Source: Auanema rhodensis (taxonomy: Eukaryota; Nematoda; Chromadorea; Rhabditida; Rhabditidae). Taken from it: a DNA stretch of 64,000 nt. Location of the stretch: positions 1,860,001-1,924,000 of the forward strand of contig OZ059899.1 in the NCBI GenBank assembly GCA_964057225.1, in the 5' to 3' direction. The notes under the pieces are model-generated. The model saw only the letters and a list, made by a program, of their open reading frames with translations. It searched no databases and had not been told where the DNA came from. A program made the translations under genes and the position numbers. This document shows, in pieces, positions 23,869 to 34,839 of the stretch (its first letter is position 1; each line of letters starts with the position of its first letter).

Positions 23869-26676
23869 TCGACGCAGCTTAAAAATCCGCATCGAATGCA
23901 CTATTTAACATTGAGAAACGCTTGATACAAAAGTTAGTTATGATCGTTTGAAAAATGATGCATTAGTGTATGTTGAGTTTCCATGTACACTCAACATTGC
24001 TTCCAAAAACATTTTGACAAAAATGTTTTCGAAAAATTTCAAAATAATTTAGCGAAAAGTAGATGTTTTTAGATTCCTTTTTTCAAGGCAAAGACGATGG
24101 ACAATGTTATTCAACGAAAAAATTATTTCTTCAGGGTGAAAATCGAGGATATAAGTGTGAACTTATATCAGTTGATATCTCGGTGCATTTTTTAGCTAGC
24201 GCAAATCTGATAACACAGATCGACGCAGCTTAAAAATCCGCATCGAATGCACTATACAACATTGAGAAACGCTTGATACAAAAATTAGTTATGATCGTTT
24301 GAAAAATGATGCATTAGTGTATGTTGAGTTTCCATGTACACTCAACATTGCTTCCAAAAACATTTTGACAAAAATTTTTTCGAAAATTTTCAAAATAATT
24401 TAGCAAAAAGTAGATGTTTTTAGATTCCAGTTTTCAAGGCAAAGACGATAGACAATGTTATTCAACGAAAAAATTAATTCTTCAGGGTGAAAATCGAGGA
24501 TATAAGTGTGAACTTATATCAGTTGATATCTCGGTGCATTTTTAAGCTAGCGCAAATCTGATTACACAGATCGACGCAGCTTAAAAATCCGCATCGAATG
24601 CACTATACTACATTGAGAAACGCTTAATACAAAAATTAGTCATGATCGTTTGAAAAATGATGCATTAGTGTATGTTGAGTTTCCATGTACACTCAACATT
24701 GCTTCCAAAAACATTTTGACAAAAATTTTTTCGAAAAATTTCAAAATAATTTAGCGAAAAGTAGATGTTTTTAGATTCCTTTTTTCAAGGCAAAGACGAT
24801 GGACAATGTTATTCAACGAAAAAATTATTTCTTCAGGGTGAAAATCGAGGATATAAGTGTGAACTTATATCAGTTGATATCTCGGTGCATTTTTAAGCTA
24901 GCGCAAATCTGATAACACAGATCGACGCAGCTTAAAAATCCGCATCGAATGCACTATACAACATTGAGAAACGCTTAATACAAAAATTAGTTATGATCGT
25001 TTGAAAAATGATGCATTAGTGTATGTTGAGTTTCCATGTACACTCAACATTGCTTCCAAAAACATTTTGACAAAAATTTTTTCGAAAATTTTCAAAATAA
25101 TTTAGCAAAAAGTAGATGTTTTTAGATTCCAGTTTTCAAGGCAAAGACGATAGACAATGTTATTCAACGAAAAAATTAATTCTTCAGGGTGAAAATCGAG
25201 GATATAAGTGTGAACTTATATCAGTTGATATCTCGGTGCATTTTTAAGCTAGCGCAAATCTGATAACACAGATCGACGCAGCTTAAAAATCCGCATCGAA
25301 TGCACTATACAACATTGAGAAACGCTTAATACAAAAATTAGTCATGATCGTTTGAAAAATGATGCATTAGTGTATGTTGAGTTTCCATGTACACTCAATA
25401 TTGCTTCCAAAAACATTTTGACAAAAATTTTTTCGAAAAATTTCAGAATAATTTAGCAAAAAGTAGATGTTTTTAGAGTCCATTTTTCAAGGCAAAGACG
25501 ATAGACAATGTTATTCAACGAAAAAATTAATTCTTCAGGGTGAAAATCGAGGATATAAGTGTAAACTTATATCAGTTGATATCTCGGTGCATTTTTAAGC
25601 TAGCGCAAATCTGATAACACAGATCGACGCAGCTTAAAAATCCGCATCGAATGCACTATACAACATTGAGAAACGCTTGATACAAAAATTAGTTATGATC
25701 GTTTGAAAAATGATGCATTAGTGTATGTTGAGTTTCCATGTACACTCAATATTGCTTCCAAAAACATTTTGACAAAAATTTTTTCGAAAAATTTCAGAAT
25801 AATTTAGCAAAAAGTAGATGTTTTTAGAGTCCATTTTTCAAGGCAAAGACGATAGACAATGTTATTCAACGAAAAAATTAATTCTTCAGGGTGAAAATCG
25901 AGGATATAAGTGTAAACTTATATCAGTTGATATCTCGGTGCATTTTTAAGCTAGCGCAAATCTGATAACACAGATCGACGCAGCTTAAAAATCCGCATCG
26001 AATGCACTATACAACATTGAGAAACGCTTGATACAAAAATTAGTTATGATCGTTTGAAAAATGATGCATTAGTGTATGTTGAGTTTCCATGTACACTCAA
26101 CATTGCTTCCAAAAACATTTTGACAAAAATTTTTTCGAAAATTTTCAAAATAATTTAGCAAAAAGTAGATGTTTTTAGATTCCAGTTCTCAAGGCAAAGA
26201 CGATAGACAATGTTATTCAACGAAAAAATTAATTCTTCAGGGTGAAAATCGAGGATATAAGTGTGAACTTATATCAGTTGATATCTCGGTGCATTTTTAA
26301 GCTAGCGCAAATCTGATAACACAGATCGACGCAGCTTAAAAATCCGCATCGAATGCACTATACAACATTGAGAAACGCTTAATACAAAAATTAGTCATGA
26401 TCGTTTGAAAAATGATGCATTAGTGTATGTTGAGTTTCCATGTACACTCAACATTGCTTCCAAAAACATTTTGACAAAAATTTTTTCGAAAAATTTCAAA
26501 ATAATTTAGCGAAAAGTAGATGTTTTTAGATTCCTTTTTTCAAGGCAAAGACGATGGACAATGTTATTCAACGAAAAAATTATTTCTTCAGGGTGAAAAT
26601 CGAGGATATAAGTGTGAACTTATATCAGTTGATATCTAGGTGCATTTTTAAGCTAGCGCAAATCTGATAACACAGA
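23869..26676 (+). repeat. P69-P76: divergent monomers next to the inversion
   Basis: Strict A/B order fades here. P69 has CACTATTTAACATTG and AAAAGTTAG. P71 has CTGATTACACAG. P73 and P74 (25273, 25624) are near twins sharing CTCAATATTGC, TTTCAGAATAATT, TTAGAGTCC and GTGTAAACTT. P75 has CCAGTTCTC and P76 has GATATCTAGG. The GAATAATT variant of P73 and P74 is also common in the minus block, so these monomers look like a bridge between the two arrays. Confidence 0.85.
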
Positions 26677-26768
26677 TCGACGCAGCTTAAAAATCCGCAT
26701 CGAATGCACTATACTACATTGAGAAACGCTTAATACAAAAATTAGTCATGATCGTTTGAAAAATGATG
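26677..26768 (+). repeat. P77: monomer truncated at the inversion junction (92 bp)
   Basis: Monomer positions 1-92 are present, ending AAAAATGATG. The usual continuation CATTAGTG is missing, and the next base already belongs to the reverse-oriented array. Positions 9-92 of this stub (26685-26768) form an 84-bp spacer between the two inverted arms. Confidence 0.93.
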
Positions 26769-26769
26769 T
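26768..26769. other. Orientation-switch junction of the satellite array
   Basis: The plus monomer reads through GATG at 26768. From TGCGTCGATCTG at 26769 the sequence is the reverse complement of the monomer, starting at its position 8. The base before the minus segment should be C and is G. The base after the plus segment should be C and is T. There is therefore no microhomology and no filler. The arms of the resulting inverted repeat end at 26684 and begin at 26769. They stay in register for at least 19 monomers (6669 bp) each side, because neither block has indels there. The monomers on the two sides carry different variants (P76 has ATTATTTC and AAATAATTTAGCG; the first minus monomer in plus sense has ATTAATTC and GAATAATTTAGCA). 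Confidence 0.93.
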
Positions 26770-29700
26770 GCGTCGATCTGTGTTATCAGATTTGCGCTAG
26801 CTTAAAAATGCACCGAGATATCAACTGATATAAGTTCACACTTATATCCTCGATTTTCACCCTGAAGAATTAATTTTTTCGTTGAATAACATTGTCTATC
26901 GTCTTTGCCTTGAAAAATGAAATCTAAAAACATCTACTTTTTGCTAAATTATTCTGAAATTTTTCGAAAAAATTTTTGTCAAAATGTTTTTGGAAGCAAT
27001 GTTGAGTGTACATGGAAACTCAACATACACTAATGCATCATTTTTCAAACGATCATAACTAATTTTTGTATCAAGCGTTTCTCAATGTAGTATAGTGCAT
27101 TCGATGCGGATTTTTAAGCTGCGTCGATCTGTGTTATCAGATTTGCGCTAGCTTAAAAATGCACCGAGATATCAACTGATATAAGTTCACACTTATATCC
27201 TCGATTTTCACCCTGAAGAAATAATTTTTTCGTTGAATAACATTGTCCATCGTCTTTGCCTTGAAAAAAGGAATCTAAAAACATCTACTTTTTGCTAAAT
27301 TATTTTGAAATTTTTCGAAAAAATTTTTGTCAAAATGTTTTTGGAAGCAATGTTGAGTGTACATGGAAACTCAACATACACTAATGCATCATTTTTCAAA
27401 CGATCATAACTAATTTTTGTATCAAGCGTTTCTCAATGTAGTATAGTGCATTCGATGCGGATTTTTAAGCTGCGTCGATCTGTGTTATCAGATTTGCGCT
27501 AGCTTAAAAATGCACCGAGATATCAACTGATATAAGTTCACACTTATATCCTCGATTTTCACCCTGAAGAATTAATTTTTTCGTTGAATAACATTGTCTA
27601 TCGTCTTTGCCTTGAAAAATGGAATCTAAAAACATCTACTTTTTGCTAAATTATTCTGAAATTTTTCGAAAAAATTTTTGTCAAAATGTTTTTGGAAGCA
27701 ATGTTGAGTGTACATGGAAACTCAACATACACTAATGCATCATTTTTCAAACGATCATAACTAATTTTTGTATCAAGCGTTTCTCAATGTAGTATAGTGC
27801 ATTCGATGCGGATTTTTAAGCTGCGTCGATCTGTGTTATCAGATTTGCGCTAGCTTAAAAATGCACCGAGATATCAACTGATATAAGTTCACACTTATAT
27901 CCTCGATTTTCACCCTGAAGAATTAAATTTTTCGTTGAATAACATTGTCCATCGTCTTTGCCTTGAAAAATGGAATCTAAAAACATCTACTTTTTGCTAA
28001 ATTATTTTGAAATTTTTCGAAAAAATTTTTGTCAAAATGTTTTTGGAAGCAATGTTGAGTGTACATGGAAACTCAACATACACTAATGCATCATTTTTCA
28101 AACGATCATAACTAATTTTTGTATCAAGCGTTTCTCAATGTAGTATAGTGCATTCGATGCGGATTTTTAAGCTGCGTCGATCTGTGTTATCAGATTTGCG
28201 CTAGCTTAAAAATGCACCGAGATATCAACTGATATAAGTTCACACTTATATCCTCGATTTTCACCCTGAAGAAATAATTTTTTCGTTGAATAACATTGTC
28301 TATCGTCTTTGCCTTGAAAAATGGAATCTAAAAACATCTACTTTTTGCTAAATTATTCTGAAATTTTTCGAAAAAATTTTTGTCAAAATGTTTTTGGAAA
28401 CAATGTTGAGTGTACATGGAAACTCAACATACACTAATGCATCATTTTTCAAACGATCATAACTAATTTTTGTATCAAGCGTTTCTCAATGTAGTATAGT
28501 GCATTCGATGCGGATTTTTAAGCTGCGTCGATCTGTGTTATCAGATTTGCGCTAGCTTAAAAATGCACCGAGATATCAACTGATATAAGTTCACACTTAT
28601 ATCCTCGATTTTCACCCTGAAGAATTAAATTTTTCGTTGAATAACATTGTCCATCGTCTTTGCCTTGAAAAATGGAATCTAAAAACATCTACTTTTTGCT
28701 AAATTATTTTGAAATTTTTCGAAAAAATTTTTGTCAAAATGTTTTTGGAAGCAATGTTGAGTGTACATGGAAACTCAACATACACTAATGCATCATTTTT
28801 CAAACGATCATAACTAATTTTTGTATCAAGCGTTTTTCAATGTAGTATAGTGCATTCGATGCGGATTTTTAAGCTGCGTCGATCTGTGTTATCAGATTTG
28901 CGCTAGCTTAAAAATGCACCGAGATATCAACTGATATAAGTTCACACTTATATCCTCGATTTTCACCCTGAAGAAATAATTTTTTCGTTGAATAACATTG
29001 TCCATCGTCTTTGCCTTGAAAAAAGGAATCTAAAAACATCTACTTTTTGCTAAATTATTTTGAAATTTTTCGAAAAAATTTTTGTCAAAATGTTTTTGGA
29101 AGCAATGTTGAGTGTACATGGAAACTCAACATACAATAATGCATCATTTTTCAAACGATCATAACTAATTTTTGTATCAAGCGTTTCTCCATGTAGTATG
29201 GTGCATTCGATGCGGATTTTTAAGCTGCGTCGATCTGTGTTATCAGATTTGCGCTAGCTTAAAAATGCACCGAGATATCAACTGATATAAGTTCACACTT
29301 ATATCCTCGATTTTCACCCTGAAGAATTAATTTTTTCGTTGAATAACATTGTCCATCGTCTTTGCCTTGAAAAATGGAATCTAAAAACATCTACTTTTTG
29401 CTAAATTATTTTGAAATTTTTCGAAAAAATTTTTGTCAAAATGTTTTTGGAAGCAATGTTGAGTGTACATGGAAACTCAACATACACTAATGCATCATTT
29501 TTCAAACGATCATAATTAATTTTTATATCAAGCGTTTCTCAATGTAGTATAGTGCATTCGATGCGGATTTTTAAGCTGCGTCGATCTGTGTTATCAGATT
29601 TGCGCTAGCTTAAAAATGCACCGAGATATCAACTGATATAAGTTCACACTTATATCCTCGATTTTCACCCTGAAGAAATAATTTTTTCGTTGAATAACAT

Positions 29701-32700
29701 TGTCCATCGTCTTTGCCTTGAAAAAAGGAATCTAAAAACATCTACTTTTTGCTAAATTATTCTGAAATTTTTCGAAAAAATTTTTGTCAAAATGTTTTTG
29801 GAAGCAATGTTGAGTGTACATGGAAACTCAACATACACTAATGCATCATTTTTCAAACGATCATAACTAATTTTTGTATCAAGCGTTTCTCAATGTAGTA
29901 TAGTGCATTCGATGCGGATTTTTAAGCTGCGTCGATCAGTGTTATCAGATTTGCGCTAGCTTAAAAATGCACCGAGATATCAACTGATATAAGTTCACAC
30001 TTATATCCTCGATTTTCACCCTGAAGAATTAATTTTTTCGTTGAATAACATTGTCCATCGTCTTTGCCTTGAAAAATGGAATCTAAAAACATCTACTTTT
30101 TGCTAAATTATTTTGAAATTTTTCGAAAAAATTTTTGTCAAAATGTTTTTGGAAGCAATGTTGAGTGTACATGGAAACTCAACATACACTAATGCATCAT
30201 TTTTCAAACGATCATAACTAATTTTTGTATTAAGCGTTTCTCAATGTTGTATAGTGCATTCGATGCGGATTTTTAAGCTGCGTCGATCTGTGTTATCAGA
30301 TTTGCGCTAGCTTAAAAATGCACCGAGATATCAACTGATATAAGTTCACACTTATATCCTCGATTTTCACCCTGAAGAATTAATTTTTTCGTTGAATAAC
30401 ATTGTCTATCGTCTTTGCCTTGAAAAATGGAATCTAAAAACATCTACTTTTTGCTAAATTATTCTGAAATTTTTCGAAAAAATTTTTGTCAAAATGTTTT
30501 TGGAAGCAATGTTGAGTGTACATGGAAACTCAACATACACTAATGCATCATTTTTCAAACGATCATAACTAATTTTTGTATCAAGCGTTTCTCAATGTAG
30601 TATAGTGCATTCGATGCGGATTTTTAAGCTGCGTCGATCAGTGTTATCAGATTTGCGCTAGCTTAAAAATGCACCGAGATATCAACTGATATAAGTTCAC
30701 ACTTATATCCTCGATTTTCACCCTGAAGAATTAATTTTTTCGTTGAATAACATTGTCCATCGTCTTTGCCTTGAAAAATGGAATCTAAAAACATCTACTT
30801 TTTGCTAAATTATTTTGAAATTTTTCGAAAAAATTTTTGTCAAAATGTTTTTGGAAGCAATGTTGAGTGTACATGGAAACTCAACATACACTAATGCATC
30901 ATTTTTCAAACGATCATAATTAATTTTTGTATCAAGCGTTTCTCAATGTAGTATAGTGCATTCGATGCGGATTTTTAAGCTGCGTCGATCTGTGTTATCA
31001 GATTTGCGCTAGCTTAAAAATGCACCGAGATATCAACTGATATAAGTTCACACTTATATCCTCGATTTTCACCCTGAAGAATTAAATTTTTCGTTGAATA
31101 ACATTGTCCATCGTCTTTGCCTTGAAAAATGGAATCTAAAAACATCTACTTTTTGCTAAATTATTTTGAAATTTTTCGAAAAAATTTTTGTCAAAATGTT
31201 TTTGGAAGCAATGTTGAGTGTACATGGAAACTCAACACACACTAATGCATCATTTTTCAAACGATCATAACTAATTTTTGTATCAAGCGTTTCTCAATGT
31301 AGTATAGTGCATTCGATGCGGATTTTTAAGCTGCGTCGATCTGTGTTATCAGATTTGCGCTAGCTTAAAAATGCACCGAGATATCAACTGATATAAGTTC
31401 ACACTTATATCCTCGATTTTCACCCTGAAGAAATAATTTTTTCGTTGAATAACATTGTCCATCGTCTTTGCCTTGAAAAAAGGAATCTAAAAACATCTAC
31501 TTTTTGCTAAATTATTCTGAAATTTTTCGAAAAAATTTTTGTCAAAATGTTTTTGGAAGCAATGTTGAGTGTACATGGAAACTCAACATACACTAATGCA
31601 TCATTTTTCAAACGATCATAACTAATTTTTGTATCAAGCGTTTCTCAATGTAGTATAGTGCATTCGATGCGGATTTTTAAGCTGCGTCGATCAGTGTTAT
31701 CAGATTTGCGCTAGCTTAAAAATGCACCGAGATATCAACTGATATAAGTTCACACTTATATCCTCGATTTTCACCCTGAAGAATTAATTTTTTCGTTGAA
31801 TAACATTGTCCATCGTCTTTGCCTTGAAAAATGGAATCTAAAAACATCTACTTTTTGCTAAATTATTTTGAAATTTTTCGAAAAAATTTTTGTCAAAATG
31901 TTTTTGGAAGCAATGTTGAGTGTACATGGAAACTCAACATACACTAATGCATCATTTTTCAAACGATCATAATTAATTTTTGTATCAAGCGTTTCTCAAT
32001 GTAGTATAGTGCATTCGATGCGGATTTTTAAGCTGCGTCGATCTGTGTTATCAGATTTGCGCTAGCTTAAAAATGCACCGAGATATCAACTGATATAAGT
32101 TCACACTTATATCCTCGATTTTCACCCTGAAGAATTAAATTTTTCGTTGAATAACATTGTCCATCGTCTTTGCCTTGAAAAATGGAATCTAAAAACATCT
32201 ACTTTTTGCTAAATTATTTTGAAATTTTTCGAAAAAATTTTTGTCAAAATGTTTTTGGAAGCAATGTTGAGTGTACATGGAAACTCAACATACACTAATG
32301 CATCATTTTTCAAACGATCATAACTAAATTTTGTATCAAGCGTTTCTCAATGTAGTATAGTGCATTCGATGCGGATTTTTAAGCTGCGTCGATCTGTGTT
32401 ATCAGATTTGCGCTAGCTTAAAAATGCACCGAGATATCAACTGATATAAGTTCACACTTATATCCTCGATTTTCACCCTGAAGAAATAATTTTTTCGTTG
32501 AATAACATTGTCCATCGTCTTTGCCTTGAAAAAAGGAATCTAAAAACATCTACTTTTTGCTAAATTATTTTGAAATTTTTCGAAAAAATTTTTGTCAAAA
32601 TGTTTTTGGAAGCAATGTTGAGTGTACATGGAAACTCAACATACACTAATGCATCATTTTTCAAAAGATCATAACTAATTTTTGTATCAAGCGTTTCTCA

Positions 32701-33437
32701 ATGTAGTATGGTGCATTCGATGCGGAATTTTAAGCTGCGTCGATCGGTGTTATCAGATTTGCGCTAGCTTAAAAATGCACCGAGATATCAACTGATATAA
32801 GTTCACACTTATATCCTCGATTTTCACCCTGAAGAATTAATTTTTTCGTTGAATAACATTGTCCATCGTCTTTGCCTTGAAAAATGGAATCTAAAAACAT
32901 CTACTTTTTGCTAAATTATTTTGAAATTTTTCGAAAAAATTTTTGTCAAAATGTTTTTGGAAGCAATGTTGAGTGTACATGGAAACTCAACATACACTAA
33001 TGCATCATTTTTCAAACGATCATAACTAATTTTTGTATCAAGCGTTTCTCAATGTAGTATAGTGCATTCGATGCGGATTTTTAAACTGCGTCGATCTGTG
33101 TTATCAGATTTGCGCTAGCTTAAAAATGCACCGAGATATCAACTGATATAAGTTCACACTTATATCCTCGATTTTCACCCTGAAGAATTAATTTTTTCGT
33201 TGAATAACATTGTCTATCGTCTTTGCCTTGAAAAATGGAATCTAAAAACATCTACTTTTTGCTAAATTATTTTGAAATTTTTCGAAAAAATTTTTGTCAA
33301 AATGTTTTTGGAAGCAATGTTGAGTGTACATGGAAACTCAACATACACTAATGCATCATTTTTCAAACGATCATAATTAATTTTTGTATCAAGCGTTTCT
33401 CAATGTAGTATAGTGCATTCGATGCGGATTTTTAAGC
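26769..33437 (-). repeat. M1-M19: mixed-variant minus monomers, all 351 bp
   Basis: Nineteen monomers cover exactly 6669 bp. In window orientation the variants include TTATTCTG/TTATTTTG, GAATTAATTTTTTCG, GAATTAAATTTTTCG, GAAATAATTTTTTCG paired with GAAAAAAGG, and GATCAGTG/GATCTGTG. A loose three-monomer order recurs: M11-M13 (30279-31331) and M14-M16 (31332-32384) both run TTCTG, then GATCAGTG with CATAATTAA, then GAATTAAATT. M17 and M18 (32385-33086) have CAAAAGATC, GCGGAATTTTAAG and GATCGGTG. They reappear at 45715-46416, 13330 bp away. Confidence 0.88.
27110..27160. repeat. Dyad C in the minus array (example)
   Basis: The arms ATTTTTAAGCT (27110-27120) and AGCTTAAAAAT (27150-27160) are intact, with the same 51-bp span as in the plus array. 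The dyad is thus kept in both arrays despite their different variant sets. Exceptions in the minus array are GCGGAATTTTAAG (for example 32723), GATTTTTTAGC (for example 52018) and GCGCTCGC (40129, 43286). Confidence 0.88.
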
Positions 33438-34839
33438 TGCGTCGATCTGTGTTATCAGATTTGCGCTAGCTTAAAAATGCACCGAGATATCAACTGATAT
33501 AAGTTCACACTTATATCCTCGATTTTCACCCTGAAGAATTAATTTTTTCGTTGAATAACATTGTCCATCGTCTTTGCCTTGAAAAATGGAATCTATAAAC
33601 ATCTACTTTTGCTAAATTATTTTGAAATTTTTCGAAAAAATTTTTGTCAAAATGTTTTTGGAAGCAATGTTGAGTGTACATGGGAACTCAACATACACTA
33701 ATGCATCATTTTTCAAACGATCATAACTAATTTTTGAATTAAGCTTTTCTCAATGTAGTATAGTGCATTCGATGCGGATTTTTGAGCTGCGTCGATCTGT
33801 GTTATCAGATTTGCGCTAGCTTAAAAATGCACCGAGATATCAACTGATATAAGTTCACACTTATATCCTCGATTTTCACCCTGAAGAATTAATTTTTTCG
33901 TTGAATAACATTGTCTATCGTCTTTGCCTTGAAAAATGGAATCTAAAAACATCTACTTTTTGCTAAATTATTTTGAAATTTTTCGAAAAAATTTTTGTCA
34001 AAATGTTTTTGGAAGCAATGTTGAGTGTACATGGAAACTCAACATACACTAATGCATTATTTTTCAAACGATCATAACTAATTTTTGTATCAAGCGTTTC
34101 TCAATGTAGTATAGTGCATTCGATGCGGATTTTTAAGCTGCGTCGATCTGTGTTATCAGATTTGCGCTAGCTTAAAAATGCACCGAGATATCAACTGATA
34201 TAAGTTCACACTTATATCCTCGATTTTCACCCTGAAGAATTAATTTTTTCGTTGAATAACATTGTCTATCGTCTTTGCCTTGAAAAATGGAATCTAAAAA
34301 CATCTACTTTTTGCTAAATTATTTTGAAATTTTTCGAAAAAATTTTTGTCAAAATGTTTTTGGAAGCAATGTTGAGTGTACATGGAAACTCAACATACAC
34401 TAATGCATCATTTTTCAAACGATCATAATTAATTTTTGTATCAAGCGTTTCTCAATGTAGTATAGTGCATTCGATGCGGATTTTTAAGCTGCGTCGATCT
34501 GTGTTATCAGATTTGCGCTAGCTTAAAAATGCACCGAGATATCAACTGATATAAGTTCACACTTATATCCTCGATTTTCACCCTGAAGAATTAATTTTTT
34601 CGTTGAATAACATTGTCCATCGTCTTTGCCTTGAAAAATGGAATCTATAAACATCTACTTTTGCTAAATTATTTTGAAATTTTTCGAAAAAATTTTTGTC
34701 AAAATGTTTTTGGAAGCAATGTTGAGTGTACATGGGAACTCAACATACACTAATGCATCATTTTTCAAACGATCATAACTAATTTTTGAATTAAGCTTTT
34801 CTCAATGTAGTATAGTGCATTCGATGCGGATTTTTGAGC
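33438..34839 (-). repeat. Three-monomer unit (1052 bp) followed by a second copy of its first monomer
   Basis: The monomer at 33438 (350 bp) has rare GAATCTATAAAC, ACATGGGAACTC, GAATTAAGCTTTTC and TTTTTGAGC. The monomer at 34490 has all four, 1052 bp later. Between them lie 33788 (with the private GCATTATTTTTC) and 34139 (CATAATTAA). The monomer at 33087 resembles 34139, so the duplicated part is probably the pair 33087-33787 / 34139-34839. Confidence 0.85.

Larger units (their letters stand above)
1..26768 (+). repeat. Plus-orientation satellite array, 76 full 351-bp monomers plus a 92-bp stub
   Basis: The motif TCGACGCA (rarely TCGAAGCA) recurs at 1, 352, 703, 1054, 1405 and so on to 26677, always on an exact 351-bp grid, so 76 consecutive monomers show no net insertion or deletion. 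The hand-counted monomer 1054-1404 is 31.3% GC. Monomers differ from each other at a limited set of diagnostic sites. These are concentrated around monomer positions 7-80 (for example AGCTTAAAAAT/AGCTTAGAAAT, CTTAATAC/CTTGATAC, TTAGTTATG/TTAGTCATG), 150-215 and 230-270. Positions about 85-150 and 275-350 are nearly constant. This is a satellite DNA array of eukaryotic type. No gene or unique sequence interrupts it. It continues beyond the left edge of the window. A centromeric or pericentromeric role is inference. Confidence 0.97.
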
